This document shows positions 17,182 to 26,127 of a DNA stretch of 64,000 nt, piece after piece. This DNA comes from Myxococcales bacterium (GTDB taxonomy: Bacteria; Myxococcota_A; Polyangia; Nannocystales; Nannocystaceae): the NCBI GenBank assembly GCA_020633335.1, contig JACKDU010000010.1, forward strand, positions 361,690 to 425,689, in the 5' to 3' direction. The position numbers and the translations under genes were made by a program. The notes under the pieces were generated by a model that was not told the origin of the DNA, did not search any database, and saw only the letters and a program-made list of their open reading frames with translations. Positions within the stretch are counted from its first letter, which is position 1. The number at the start of each line of letters is the position of its first letter.

Positions 17182-18852
17182 CTAGCCGAGGTTCGGGCAG
17201 TCGATCTCCGGGAGGTCGGAGAGCTGGCAGAGGGCCGAGACGGTCGAGCCGGCGGGCGCCGGGCCGTCGCGGAAGAGCTTGAACTCGAGGTTGTACCCGA
17301 GGTCCACGCACTCCTGCGACATGTCGTCGTCGGCGCTCCCGGTGACGTCGCCGGTCGGATCGGTGAGCGTGATGTAGCAGACCGTCTGGCCCGAGGGCGG
17401 CACGAAGTTTCCGCCGCTCTTCTCGCAGAGCGGGATCTGCGTCTGGACACCGGTCGCCACGTTCTCCTCGACGAGCGTGCACTCGACGTTGAGCTCCGGG
17501 GTCGTCGTGTTGATGTCCTTGACGCACTCCGTGAAGCAGGCCGGCTTGATCTGGTCGCGGATCTTGGCGGCGATCGCCTGGAGCGCGACCGAGTAGTCGG
17601 GGTCGCAGATCGAGAAGATGTTCGGATCGGCGCCGACCTGGAAGTGCTCGGCGAACTCGCGGAGGCGGACCGGCGGGATCGCGGTGCCGCCCATCGCCGA
17701 GGTGCAGCCCGCGTCGATGCCGAAGTCGTCGAGGAAGGCCTGGTCGCCGCTCGCGCTGTAGGAGATGTCGCCGGCGTCCTTGTAGCCGGGCGGGACGCCG
17801 CCGATCAGGGCGACGAGGACCTCGGCGCCGCTGTCGAACATCCGCTTCTGCTCCTCGAGCGCGTCGATCTGGTCGGTGTAGCGGCTGACCGGGTGGAGGA
17901 CGGCCTGGTCATCGGAGACCCCCTTCGTGCCGTCCTCGCCGATGTTGGCGGAGTTGCACGCGCTGTACCCCGAGGGATCGCCGTCGCACTCGACGCCGGC
18001 GCGCCAGCAGACCGCCGAGGTCGGGATCGGGTCGGTCGGCGAGTTCCAGAGGGCCTTCTGGTCGATGAAGACGCCCTTGTGCGCGTCGTTGAAGGAGCAG
18101 TCGGCCTCGTCGGAGACGATGACGACCGAGAGGATCGCCTGCTCGCGGAGGAAGCCGTAGTTGTCCTCGCCGTTCTGGTCGGCCTTCTTGAGGGCCTTGT
18201 ACATGCTCTCGAGGTGGGACTCGAAGCCGCAGCCGGCGACGCCCTGCGGGCCGAAGCACTGGAACGCCTGGACCGTCGTGATGCCGTCCGGGATGTTGGT
18301 CCGGCCCTCGATGTTCTCGAGCCAGGGGCGCGCCTTCTCCGTCGGATCCTTCTCCGTCGTCGTCGGCGTGATCGTCAACATCGCGTCCGTGAGGTCGCAG
18401 TAGTCGGTGCAGGAGTAGCTCGCGTCGATCGGCGGATCGACGCCGGCGAAGGTGAAGTGGCCGAGGTCGATGCGGTCGACGCACGAGCTGAGGACGAAGT
18501 CACCGTTCGGCGGCGTGGTCGCGGCCGAGGGGCAGCGCGGGTTGCCGGCGTCGGTCGTGGTGATCGCCAGGCGGTAGTTCGCCTTGACGTCGTCGGCCTC
18601 GAGGACGTTGATGAAGGACGCGAAGTTGGCGGAGAGGAGCGCCTGCTCCTCGGCCATCGAGCCCGAGTCGTCGATCACGAAGACGATGTCGACGTCCTTG
18701 TTGACGGCGATCGACACGCCCTTCTTGGCCTCCTGCGCCTTCTCATACTCGACCGGCTTGAGCGGGTGCGAGAGGCAGGCGAAGAGCTGCGGGAGCGCAA
18801 CAGCGGCGCCGGCCAGCAGCGCGAGTCGAGAGATAATGGACGTACGCAACAT
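17182..18852 (-). CDS. von Willebrand factor A-domain lipoprotein
   Basis: 556 residues from the ATG at 18852, which has a strong ribosome site (ggaggag) six bases ahead. The signal (SRLALLAGAAVALPQLFAC) ends in a lipobox. The VWA domain begins at about residue 50 with VDIVFVIDDSGSMAEEQ, a complete DxSxS metal site. VIVSDEADCSF and a later GAEVLVALIGG strand follow. Many cysteines outside the domain suggest disulfides and a surface or periplasmic location. Base composition is less extreme and codon use different from the Arg-rich neighbours, as expected for a well-expressed exported protein. It probably binds a protein ligand; the ligand is unknown. It sits between yfgM/bamB and der. Confidence 0.85.
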   Translation of the reverse strand: MLRTSIISRLALLAGAAVALPQLFACLSHPLKPVEYEKAQEAKKGVSIAVNKDVDIVFVIDDSGSMAEEQALLSANFASFINVLEADDVKANYRLAITTTDAGNPRCPSAATTPPNGDFVLSSCVDRIDLGHFTFAGVDPPIDASYSCTDYCDLTDAMLTITPTTTEKDPTEKARPWLENIEGRTNIPDGITTVQAFQCFGPQGVAGCGFESHLESMYKALKKADQNGEDNYGFLREQAILSVVIVSDEADCSFNDAHKGVFIDQKALWNSPTDPIPTSAVCWRAGVECDGDPSGYSACNSANIGEDGTKGVSDDQAVLHPVSRYTDQIDALEEQKRMFDSGAEVLVALIGGVPPGYKDAGDISYSASGDQAFLDDFGIDAGCTSAMGGTAIPPVRLREFAEHFQVGADPNIFSICDPDYSVALQAIAAKIRDQIKPACFTECVKDINTTTPELNVECTLVEENVATGVQTQIPLCEKSGGNFVPPSGQTVCYITLTDPTGDVTGSADDDMSQECVDLGYNLEFKLFRDGPAPAGSTVSALCQLSDLPEIDCPNLG

Positions 18853-19167
18853 GTACTCCTCCGGGGAACCTAGGGCCGCGGGGGCCTCCCAAGGACAGGA
18901 CCTTGCGGCGGAACAATCGCACAGCCGAAACCCCGCTGTAAAGCCCCGAGAGCGCCGCCTGGCGCTCACTTGAGCCCCCGGATCGCCAACTTGGATGTCA
19001 GCGTCCGCGGGGGCCCTGCCAACCCCGGGCGCCAACCAGCGGCGAGCCCGAGGGGGACGCCTGGGCCCGCAACCCCGGGCGCTCCCGGCCGCCAACCCCG
19101 GCCATCCCCGCCATCGCCCTGGCCTCGGGCCCGCCGGGCGCGCGGCGACGGCCGCGGCCGCGCGTCT
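18853..19167. other. 315-base gap without a gene; short repeats
   Basis: I see no convincing coding sequence here. It contains the ribosome site and presumed promoter of the VWA gene and, further right, a direct repeat aaccccgggcg (at 19021 and 19071) with related ccaaccccgg units (around 19092). The 3' end of der lies at the right edge. The repeats could be part of a terminator or just GC-rich low complexity. Confidence 0.4.
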
Positions 19168-20556
19168 TCACGCCTTGGCCGCAGGACGCGCGCGCTCGCG
19201 GTTGCCCCGCCCGCGGGCCCGGACCACCAGGCGCACCGGCACCCCGCGGAGCTCCCAGCGCCTCCGGAAGCGGCGGAGGAGGTAGCGCTCGTAGGCCGGC
19301 TGGAGGCAGCGCCCCATGTTGGCCGAGATCACGATGAGCGGGGGATCGCTCTCCGCCTGGGTGGCGAAGAGGAGCTTGACCGGCTTCGCGCCGTGCATCG
19401 GCGGCGAGTTCTCGGCGATCGCCGCCCGCAGCTCCTCATTGAGATCGGAGGTCGGGATGTGGCGGCTGAGGGCGCGCGCGGTCTTGAGGCAGGCGACGAG
19501 GACGTCGTCGAGGTTGTAGGCCCTCCCCTGCCCCTCGTCACGGCCGGCCCCGACCGCGGAGGTCTTGATGATCCGCGGCTTCTCGAGGAAGGCCAGCTCG
19601 GTCTCGACCTCGAGGATCCGGCGGCGGGCGAGCGCCTGATCGCTGCTGACGAGATCCCACTTGTGGAGGGCGATCACGACCCCCTTGCCCCGCTCGAAGG
19701 CCATCCGCGCCAGGCGCTGGTCCTGATCGGTGACCCCGACCGAGGCGTCGAGGACCAGGACCACCACCTGGGTCCGCTCCATCGCCCGGATCGACTTGAT
19801 CGCCGCCAGCTTCTCCTGGGCCCGGGCGACCTGCTTGCGGCGCCGCAGGCCCGCGGTGTCGATCAGCACCAGCGGCTTGCCGTTGAATTCGAAGGGGAGA
19901 TCGATCGCGTCGCGGGTGGTCCCGGCGGTCGCGTCGACGATCACCCGCGGCTCCCGCAGGAGGGCGTTGATCAGCGTCGACTTGCCGGCGTTCGGCCGGC
20001 CCATGAAGGCGATCCGGGTCCCCTGGGGGGCGGCCTGCTCGAGCGCGGGCATCGCGTCCTCCGGCAGGTTCTCGAGGATCGCGTCGCAGAGCTCGCTGAT
20101 CCGCCGGCCGTGGGCCGCTGAGACCGGGAAGAGCTCGCCGAGGCCGAGCTCGTGGGCGGCCTGGGCGTCGATCTCCCGGCGCTCGCTCTCGGTCTTGTTG
20201 GCGACCACCAGGATCCGCCGCCCCGAGCGGCGGAGGAGCTCGGCGATCTCCCGATCGCTGGCGCAGAGCCCGTCGATCGCGTCGACCACGAAGAGGATCA
20301 GGTCGGCCTCCTCGATCGCGATCTCGGCCTGCGCGCGGATATGCTTCGGCAGGCCGTCGTCGAGGGAGGGATCGATGCCGCCGGTGTCGACCACCAGGAA
20401 TTGCCGCCCCTCCCACTCGGCGACCCCGTAGAGGCGATCTCGCGTGACCCCCGGGTTGTCCTCGACGATCGCCTTGCGGGCGCCGACGAGGCGGTTAAAG
20501 AGGGTCGACTTGCCGACGTTGGGGCGGCCGACGATGGCCACGAGGGCGCCGCTCAT
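19168..20556 (-). CDS. der: Ribosome-assembly GTPase Der (EngA)
   Basis: 462 residues with two tandem GTPase domains, the hallmark of Der. Domain 1 has GRPNVGKST and DTGGIDPS; its G4 reads NKTE rather than NKxD. Domain 2 has GRPNAGKSTLINALL, DTAGLRRR and HKWD. The C-terminal KH-like part includes LLRRFRRRWELRGVPVRLVV and a basic end. Der binds the 50S subunit and is needed for its maturation. The start ATG overlaps the era stop by 4 bases, so era-der form a coupled pair, which places two ribosome GTPases in one transcript. Confidence 0.97.
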   Translation of the reverse strand: MSGALVAIVGRPNVGKSTLFNRLVGARKAIVEDNPGVTRDRLYGVAEWEGRQFLVVDTGGIDPSLDDGLPKHIRAQAEIAIEEADLILFVVDAIDGLCASDREIAELLRRSGRRILVVANKTESERREIDAQAAHELGLGELFPVSAAHGRRISELCDAILENLPEDAMPALEQAAPQGTRIAFMGRPNAGKSTLINALLREPRVIVDATAGTTRDAIDLPFEFNGKPLVLIDTAGLRRRKQVARAQEKLAAIKSIRAMERTQVVVLVLDASVGVTDQDQRLARMAFERGKGVVIALHKWDLVSSDQALARRRILEVETELAFLEKPRIIKTSAVGAGRDEGQGRAYNLDDVLVACLKTARALSRHIPTSDLNEELRAAIAENSPPMHGAKPVKLLFATQAESDPPLIVISANMGRCLQPAYERYLLRRFRRRWELRGVPVRLVVRARGRGNRERARPAAKA

Positions 20557-21518
20557 GACTCACCTCCAACCGGCTGGTGGTAGCCCAGGCGGGCCATCAG
20601 CTCGGGATCGCGGGTCCAGTTGCGGGTCACCTTGACGGTCAGGAAGAGATCGCAGGGGCGCCCGGTGAGCTCGGCGATCGCCTGGCGGGCGCGCATCGAG
20701 ATCTCGCGGATCGTCTGCCCGCCCTTGCCGATCACCATCGCCTTCTGGCTCTCGCGCTCGACGTGGACGATCGCGCGGATCACGTCCTTGGCCGGGCGCC
20801 GCTGCTCGCGGAAGGACTCGATCGTGACCGCGCAGGAGTACGGGAGCTCGTCGCTGAGGAGCGCGAAGATCGCCTCGCGGACCCGCTCGCCGGCGTGCCA
20901 GCGGAGATCGCGGTCGCTCAGGGTCTCCGGATCGTAGAGCGCCTCGCCCTCGGGGAGGCGGCCCTGGACGACCTCGCGGAGGGTCTCCAGGCCCTCGCCG
21001 GTGGTCGCCGCGATCGGCACGATCGCCTCGAAGGGGTGGATCGCCGACCAGGTCGAGATCACCGGGAGGAGGAGCTCGCGGTGGCGGAGGCGGTCGACCT
21101 TGGTGAGGACCAGGACGATCGGCGCGCCGAGGGGGATGACCGCGTCGAGGGCGGCCCGCGCCCCCTCGCCGGGGGTCCAGGCGGCGGCCGCCTCCGCGTC
21201 CTCGAGGATCGGCGCCTCCGCGAGCATCAGCACGAGGTCGACCCCGGTCGCGCCCCGCAGCGCCTCATCCACCATATAGCGGTTGAGCGGCGAGCGAGCC
21301 CGGTGGATCCCGGGGGTGTCGACCAGGACCGCCTGAAAGGCGTCGCCGCCCCAGATCCCGAGGAGGCGCTGGCGCGTGGTCTGCGGGAGGCGCGAGGCCA
21401 CCGCGACCTCGGAGCCGACGAGGGCGTTGAGGAGCGTCGACTTGCCGACGTTGGGCCGGCCACAGAGGGCGACCATGCCGGCCCGAAAGGGCGACGCGGA
21501 GGTGTCGAGAGCGGCCAT
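20553..21518 (-). CDS. era: Ribosome-assembly GTPase Era
   Basis: 321 residues from the ATG at 21518, chosen because the extension upstream to 21617 is Pro/Arg-rich and unlike Era. GTPase motifs: GRPNVGKSTLLNALVG, DTPGIHRARSPLN (typical of Era), and LTKVDRL. The C-terminal KH domain is seen as KAMVIGKGGQTIREISMRA followed by DLFLTVKV and W-Asp near the end. Era binds the 3' end of 16S rRNA during 30S maturation. The 143 bases between it and the divergent PilZ gene include the most AT-rich stretch nearby (about 21610-21660), the likely promoter region for both. Confidence 0.96.
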   Translation of the reverse strand: MAALDTSASPFRAGMVALCGRPNVGKSTLLNALVGSEVAVASRLPQTTRQRLLGIWGGDAFQAVLVDTPGIHRARSPLNRYMVDEALRGATGVDLVLMLAEAPILEDAEAAAAWTPGEGARAALDAVIPLGAPIVLVLTKVDRLRHRELLLPVISTWSAIHPFEAIVPIAATTGEGLETLREVVQGRLPEGEALYDPETLSDRDLRWHAGERVREAIFALLSDELPYSCAVTIESFREQRRPAKDVIRAIVHVERESQKAMVIGKGGQTIREISMRARQAIAELTGRPCDLFLTVKVTRNWTRDPELMARLGYHQPVGGES

Positions 21519-21661
21519 GGGGAGGTGGGGCGGGCGCGGGCGAGGTCGTCCGGCAGCCGGTGGGCGGGAATACACCCCGTCCGGGGGTCGCGCAAGCCCG
21601 GGACACATGTCGCACATGTAGGATATTTGATTTCATGGTCGGACACGGCGATCGTTAACCC

Positions 21662-22009
21662 ATGACCATGACCGTCGAACGAAGGGCCTCGGCTCGCATC
21701 GACAAGATCTTCCGGGTCCTGATCTCGACCGAGGAGTTCGGCGAGCAGTGGTACGTCGCTCGCAACATCTCGGAGAGCGGGATGTTCGTCGAGATGGCCG
21801 AGCCCCTGCCCCTGCGGACCAAGGTCATCGTCCGCTTCCAGCTCCCGGAGGAGGACTCGGCGATCTGCGTGATCGCCCGGATCCAGAACCACTATTTCCT
21901 CCACTACGGGGCGAGCGACGGGGTGCGGGCGCTCAGCGGGGTCGGCCTGCGCTTCCTCCGCTTCGTCCCCGAGGTCGGCGCGCCGGTCCCCGACGATCGC
22001 CTCCACTGA
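21662..22009 (+). CDS. PilZ-domain protein (c-di-GMP binding)
   Basis: 115 residues, a single PilZ domain. The N-terminal ERRASAR supplies the RxxxR motif and VARNISESGMFVEM supplies the (D/N)xSxxG motif; together these bind cyclic di-GMP. Beta strands continue through KVIVRFQLPEE and GVGLRFLRF. No other domain is attached, so it is a stand-alone cytoplasmic c-di-GMP adaptor of the kind common in myxobacteria (PlpA or PixB-like in size). It is transcribed away from era; the HEAT-repeat lipoprotein gene follows 182 bases later. Confidence 0.9.
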   Translation: MTMTVERRASARIDKIFRVLISTEEFGEQWYVARNISESGMFVEMAEPLPLRTKVIVRFQLPEEDSAICVIARIQNHYFLHYGASDGVRALSGVGLRFLRFVPEVGAPVPDDRLH

Positions 22010-22191
22010 GAGGCGCCCGCCGCGACCAGGCGCTGGGCGCGTCGGCGCCCAGCGGGCGAGCTTCTCGGTGCGGCGATCGCCACCGATCGCCGGCGCAGGG
22101 CGAGGGCCCCACGGCGCTCCCCTCGCCCGCCCGGAGGGCCGGCTCGCACGGAAATTTGGGTCCCTTGGACCCTTGCGATAGCACGGGGGAC

Positions 22192-24090
22192 GTGTCGATC
22201 CCCAGCCGAGTGCTCCTCCTCGCGCTCCTGGCCGCCGGCTGCGCGCGCGACCCCGAGGTGATCGTGTCGACCCGCGTCGGCGCGGTCGAGCCGGGCGAGC
22301 CGCCGACCGAGGCCCTCGCCGATCAGGTCGACGCCTACCGCCAATGGCTCGGGTCGATGCCCGGGCTCTCGATCATCGCCCTCGACGAGGACGACGACGG
22401 CGAGGCGGCGGCCGGCGACGATCCGCGGCCGCGGAAGGACGGCGCGAAGGCGAAGGCCCGGAAGAAGAAGAGGCCGAAGCCGGCGGTGTCGCTCCCGCCC
22501 CCGCCGCCGCCGACGACCGACGAGGAGCTCCGGCGGCAGATCGTCGCCCTCCGCGAGACCCCGGTCGACAACCTCGCGCTGCCGGCGAGCAGCCTCACGC
22601 TCACCGAGGCGGGGGCCTGGACCGCGCTGCGGGAGGCCCTCCTCGCGCCCCGCCAGGGTCGCAAGGCCGACTACAAGGCGCTCCTCGACAAGATCGGCGG
22701 CGACGTGCCGAACCGCTACGGGCACTTCGAACGCTCCTGGAAGCGCGAGCACGGCTACGACGTCCGCCTCTCCGAGGACTGGTACGGCGATCTCCTCGCG
22801 CTCGCGCCGGCATCGATCCCGCGATCGCTCCACGCGATCTACCGCGACTGCGTCCTCGAGGCCGCGCTCCTGCGGGCGACCGCGGCGATCGGCCAGGCCG
22901 AGCCGGCCCTCGTCGACGAGGTCGTCGACACCCTCCTCGAGGCCGCCTACATCCACGAGGGGACCTTCCGCGACGAGGTCGGCCGCGCCCTCCGGGCGAT
23001 CGGCGACCCGGCGATCCCCGAGCTCGTCCGGCGATCCGAGCGGCCGCCGATCAAGAAGGAGGAGGACCGCTTCGAGACCGCCTACCGCCAGGCCGAGTAC
23101 GCGGAGTACCAGCTCGACGCGCTCGATCGCCTGCAGCCCCGGCGGGCGGTCGCCGGCGTCGTCGACAACCCGCACCTCCTCGCCGCGCTCCTCGACGCCT
23201 ACGGCCAGCGCCGGGTCCCGGAGGCCGCCGAGGTGATCCTCGATCACGTCGAGAGCCCGCTCCCGCGGGTGCGACGGGCGGCCCGCGACGCCTTCCTCGC
23301 GTACGTGAGCGGGCCGGCGCCGGCCGCCGAGCGCAAGACCCTGCGCCTCCTCGGCGGCAAGACCAGCACCGCGAAGGCCGGCCTCACCTACCGCGACGCC
23401 GCCGCCCGGGCGATCCGCGAGCGCCTCGGCGCCGACGCGCCGGACCTGGTCGAAGAGCCATGTTCTCTCTACCTCCCCGAGGGCGCCGGCCGCGACCCCG
23501 CCTGCGAGGCCCAGCCCGAGCGGCACACCCACGCCTACCTCGCGCTCCTCGACGCCCGCAAGGCGGAGGCCGAGGAGGCGGTGATCGTCGACGCGCTCGC
23601 GCGCGCCGAGCTCGATGAGACGATCGCCGAGCTCGACCGCCTCCTGGTCGCCAACCCCGAGCGGATGGCTGATGGCCGGGTGATCGACGCCTACCGCCGG
23701 GCCGCCGAGTCGGCGCTCGCCGGGCGCGAGCACGGCCGCGCCGGTCAGCTCCTCCGCAAGACCGCGATGCTGATCGCCGGCCGCGATCCCGAGGGGCAGC
23801 GGACCCTGACGATCCAGGCGCTCCTCGCCGAGGCGGCCAACGAGGAGCTCTCGCCCGAGGGGCGGGCGATGCTCCTGACCACCGCCGAGGCGCTCGCGCC
23901 CGACGACCCCGATCTCCACGCGGCGGTCACCGAGCTCCGGCGGCAGAGCATCCGCTTCCCCGCCCCCTCGCCGCTCCGCCTCGCGGGCGGGCTGGCGATC
24001 CTGGCGATGATGCTCCTCCTCCTCTCGACCCTCGGCGCCCGCACCGGGCCCTGGCTGGCGCGGCGACGCGAGAGCGTCGCCGCGACCTGA
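22192..24090 (+). CDS. HEAT-repeat-like lipoprotein with C-terminal membrane segment
   Basis: 632 residues from the GTG at 22192 (start MSIPSRVLLLALLAAGCARD), a short signal with lipobox LAAGC. After an acidic then Lys-rich linker and a polyproline run, helical repeats of HEAT type begin near residue 240 (DEVGRALRAIGDPAIPELV; RVRRAARDAFLAYVSG). Later helices (LIVANPERMADGRVIDAYRR-like) resemble TPRs. A hydrophobic segment (LAGGLAILAMMLLLLSTLG) close to the C-terminus would anchor it in a membrane. Having both a lipobox and a C-terminal anchor is unusual; one may be spurious. No family name can be given. Confidence 0.68.
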   Translation: MSIPSRVLLLALLAAGCARDPEVIVSTRVGAVEPGEPPTEALADQVDAYRQWLGSMPGLSIIALDEDDDGEAAAGDDPRPRKDGAKAKARKKKRPKPAVSLPPPPPPTTDEELRRQIVALRETPVDNLALPASSLTLTEAGAWTALREALLAPRQGRKADYKALLDKIGGDVPNRYGHFERSWKREHGYDVRLSEDWYGDLLALAPASIPRSLHAIYRDCVLEAALLRATAAIGQAEPALVDEVVDTLLEAAYIHEGTFRDEVGRALRAIGDPAIPELVRRSERPPIKKEEDRFETAYRQAEYAEYQLDALDRLQPRRAVAGVVDNPHLLAALLDAYGQRRVPEAAEVILDHVESPLPRVRRAARDAFLAYVSGPAPAAERKTLRLLGGKTSTAKAGLTYRDAAARAIRERLGADAPDLVEEPCSLYLPEGAGRDPACEAQPERHTHAYLALLDARKAEAEEAVIVDALARAELDETIAELDRLLVANPERMADGRVIDAYRRAAESALAGREHGRAGQLLRKTAMLIAGRDPEGQRTLTIQALLAEAANEELSPEGRAMLLTTAEALAPDDPDLHAAVTELRRQSIRFPAPSPLRLAGGLAILAMMLLLLSTLGARTGPWLARRRESVAAT

Positions 24091-24165
24091 GCGGCGGGCG
24101 GGCGGAGGGTGATCGCCGCTCCGGCGATCGCCTCCTCGCGGTGAGACGCGACGCGAGGCTCAGAG

Positions 24166-24187
24166 GACATGTCCATTTCGACATGTC
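24166..24187. promoter_or_regulatory. Tandem GACATGTC palindromes
   Basis: Two copies of the 8-base palindrome gacatgtc lie at 24166-24173 and 24180-24187, 14 bases apart start to start, each followed by a C. They are in the 177-base gap between two convergent genes. The pair could be an operator or the stem of an RNA hairpin. Nothing else in the gap is recognisable. Confidence 0.3.
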
Positions 24188-24267
24188 CGATTTGCCCGGA
24201 GAGAGAAAGTGAAGCGGGCGACGAGCCGATGGCCCGCCGCCCGCGACGCGCGAGCCCGAGGCCGGGA

Positions 24268-25398
24268 TCAGGGGGGCTTCGGCAGGGTGTCGAAGCCGTC
24301 CTCGCGCGGCGGCTTCTTCGGGGTCAGCTTGGCCGGCTTCTTCTCCTCGGGCTCGGGCGCGGGCTCGGCCTTCGGCTTCGGCTTCGGCTTCGTGCTCGTC
24401 GACTTCTTCTTGGCCGCCGGCTTCGGCTCCTCCTTCGGAGCCTCCTTCGGCTCCTCCTTCGGAGCCTCCTTCGGCGCCTCGGCGGCCTTGGCGTCAGCGG
24501 GCGGCGTCGCGCCGGCGGCCGCCGTCGCGCCGGCGTCAGCCGGGGGCGGCGCGGCCGGTGCAGCCTCCGCGGGCGCAGCCGGGGCCGCGGGCGCGGGTGC
24601 GGCGGCCTCCGCCGGTGCCGCTGCAGCGGGCGCCGGGGTCTCCTCGCTCGACGAATTCATCGAGAGGAAGACCATCCCGCCGACCACGACGATCGCGCCG
24701 ACGACCACGAGGATCCATGACGACGCGCCCGTCTTGAGGTTGCTCCCGCGATCGGGGCGCTCCGTCGCGCCGAGATCCGGCATGCTGTCGAGGCTGCCGA
24801 CGAAGGTCCGCTTGTCGCCGGTGCCCGCGGCCGCGCCGCTAAACTGATAGACGGTCCGCGGCCCGCTCGCCGCTGCGAGCTCATCACCGCGACCGGCGGG
24901 CTTCGCCGGCTGCTGCGGCTGGTGCTGCGGCTGGTGCTGCGGGGCGCTGGTCGGCGGATAGCCGGCGGGCATCGCCACGCCGGGGTAGGGATCGTAGGCC
25001 GCCGGCGCATGACCGCCGGGCGCCTGCGGATGCCCCTGCTGCGGATAGCCCGGATAGCCGGGCTGCGCGTGCTGCCCCGGCGGCGGACCGTAGCCGGGTT
25101 GCGGCGCTTGCTGGGGCGCGTAGCCAGGATGCGGCGACGGCTGGGGCGCGTAGCCGGGGTGCTGGGCTTGCTGGGGCGCGTAGCCGGGGTGTTGGGCTTG
25201 CTGGGGCGCGTAGCCGGGGTGCGGTGAGGGCTGCGGCGCGTAGCCAGGGTTCGGCGCGTAGTGACCGGGATGCGCGGCCTGTCCCGCCGTCGGCGCCTGC
25301 TGGGCCGCGGGGTTGACGATCGTCCCACCGGGCGCGACCGGTGCTCCGCCCCCCTCGCTCCCGAGGGGCATGGTCGATGATGGATTCGGGTGGGTCAC
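24268..25398 (-). CDS. Low-complexity single-pass membrane protein with decapeptide repeats and TonB-like tail
   Basis: 376 residues from the GTG at 25398, chosen because aaggagagcg lies just ahead of it; an ATG at 25440 is in frame. The N-terminal half is Pro/Gly/Gln/Tyr-rich with tandem HPGYAPQQAQ-type decapeptides. A short segment (DKRTFVGSLDSMPDLG) precedes one membrane span (ILVVVGAIVVVGGMVFLSM). The C-terminal part is Ala/Pro then Lys/Pro/Glu-rich, like the periplasmic spacer of TonB or TolA, though no TonB C-terminal domain follows. The layout suggests a cytoplasmic disordered region linked across the inner membrane. I do not recognise a family; the adjacent pseudokinase protein has a similar design. 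Confidence 0.65.
   Translation of the reverse strand: MTHPNPSSTMPLGSEGGGAPVAPGGTIVNPAAQQAPTAGQAAHPGHYAPNPGYAPQPSPHPGYAPQQAQHPGYAPQQAQHPGYAPQPSPHPGYAPQQAPQPGYGPPPGQHAQPGYPGYPQQGHPQAPGGHAPAAYDPYPGVAMPAGYPPTSAPQHQPQHQPQQPAKPAGRGDELAAASGPRTVYQFSGAAAGTGDKRTFVGSLDSMPDLGATERPDRGSNLKTGASSWILVVVGAIVVVGGMVFLSMNSSSEETPAPAAAAPAEAAAPAPAAPAAPAEAAPAAPPPADAGATAAAGATPPADAKAAEAPKEAPKEEPKEAPKEEPKPAAKKKSTSTKPKPKPKAEPAPEPEEKKPAKLTPKKPPREDGFDTLPKPP
25081..25260 (-). repeat. Six 30-base tandem repeats encoding a decapeptide
   Basis: Units start at 25081, 25111, 25141, 25171, 25201 and 25231. The consensus plus-strand unit begins ctggggcgcgtagccggggt. Units at 25141 and 25171 are nearly identical. They encode the HPGYAPQQAQ repeats of the membrane protein and keep the frame, so they are a protein-coding minisatellite, not an intergenic array. 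Confidence 0.9.
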
Positions 25399-25752
25399 CG
25401 CGCTCTCCTTGGTCCGCCTAGGACCCAGCGAGTTTGCCACGGCCAGCGGACGCGGGCGAGGAAGCGGCGGGCGCCAGAGGCGTGCGCATTTTCGGGAGGC
25501 GGTCGAACCTCGCGGCCGATCGACGGGTCCTGACCGCCTCGTCGCCCCGAGGGATCGACGACCGACACGCCCCGGACTCCGGCCCCCGAAGGCGTCTCCG
25601 GGCCCCCGGCCGGCGGCGCTCCGTCTGCAAATCGACCCGGCGATCCGACGCCCAGGCGCTCATGGGGTGCGCTCCCGAGTGCTCTCCCGGGTGCGAGGAG
25701 GCGCGATTCGCCGGGTTGCGTCCGCCGTCGGCGAGCAGCTAGGATGCGGCCA
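25399..25752. other. 354-base gap without a recognised gene
   Basis: No open frame here has a plausible start, ribosome site or composition. It must carry the promoters of the two divergent genes that flank it. I see a purine-rich ribosome site for each (aaggagag on the minus side, agga at 25741 on the plus side) but no clear -35/-10 pair. Confidence 0.4.
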
Positions 25753-25983
25753 ATGATCGACTACGCACTCCTCTGCCAAGCCATCGCGGACTGGAAGGCC
25801 GGGCGCGCCCCCTCGGTCGTCCCCCCGCCCGCCCCTCGCCAGCACCAGCACTCCCAGCCCCAGCACTACGAGGCCGACGACGACGACGTCGAGGAGTACG
25901 AGGAGGTCGGCGAGGAGGTCGTCGAGCAGACGGTGATCTACCAGCTGCCGATCGAGCCGGTCGAGGACGACGACCTGCTCTAG
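25753..25983 (+). CDS. Small acidic protein of unknown function
   Basis: 76 residues from the ATG at 25753; an ATG at 25744 is in frame, but agga at 25741-25744 is correctly placed for the later start. The N-terminus (MIDYALLCQAIADWKAGRAP) is a likely helix. A Pro/His/Gln stretch follows, then a very acidic run of Asp and Glu, and a short end with YQLPIEP. There is no signal or membrane segment. The gene is followed by a textbook terminator, which supports its being real. No family recognised. Confidence 0.65.
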   Translation: MIDYALLCQAIADWKAGRAPSVVPPPAPRQHQHSQPQHYEADDDDVEEYEEVGEEVVEQTVIYQLPIEPVEDDDLL

Positions 25984-26010
25984 CGAGCTCGGCGGCGCGT
26001 CCCGTCATCG

Positions 26011-26042
26011 AAGAGCCGGCCGCCCGCCGGCTCTTGTCGTTT
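26011..26042 (+). terminator. Rho-independent terminator after the small acidic protein gene
   Basis: Perfect 10-base stem: left arm aagagccggc (26011-26020), loop cgccc, right arm gccggctctt (26026-26035), followed by gtcgttt on the plus strand. It lies 28 bases after the stop codon. Confidence 0.8.
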
Positions 26043-26127
26043 CGAACGCGGCGATCGATCGAAGCCCCTTCGAAACGAGCGCGCCGCCCTCGCTCGGAGC
26101 GACGGCGGCGCGGACGGGCCCCAGGGC

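Noticed and set aside
25081..25260. CRISPR-like array of 30-base repeats
   Set aside because: Units are contiguous without unique spacers and encode an in-frame decapeptide.
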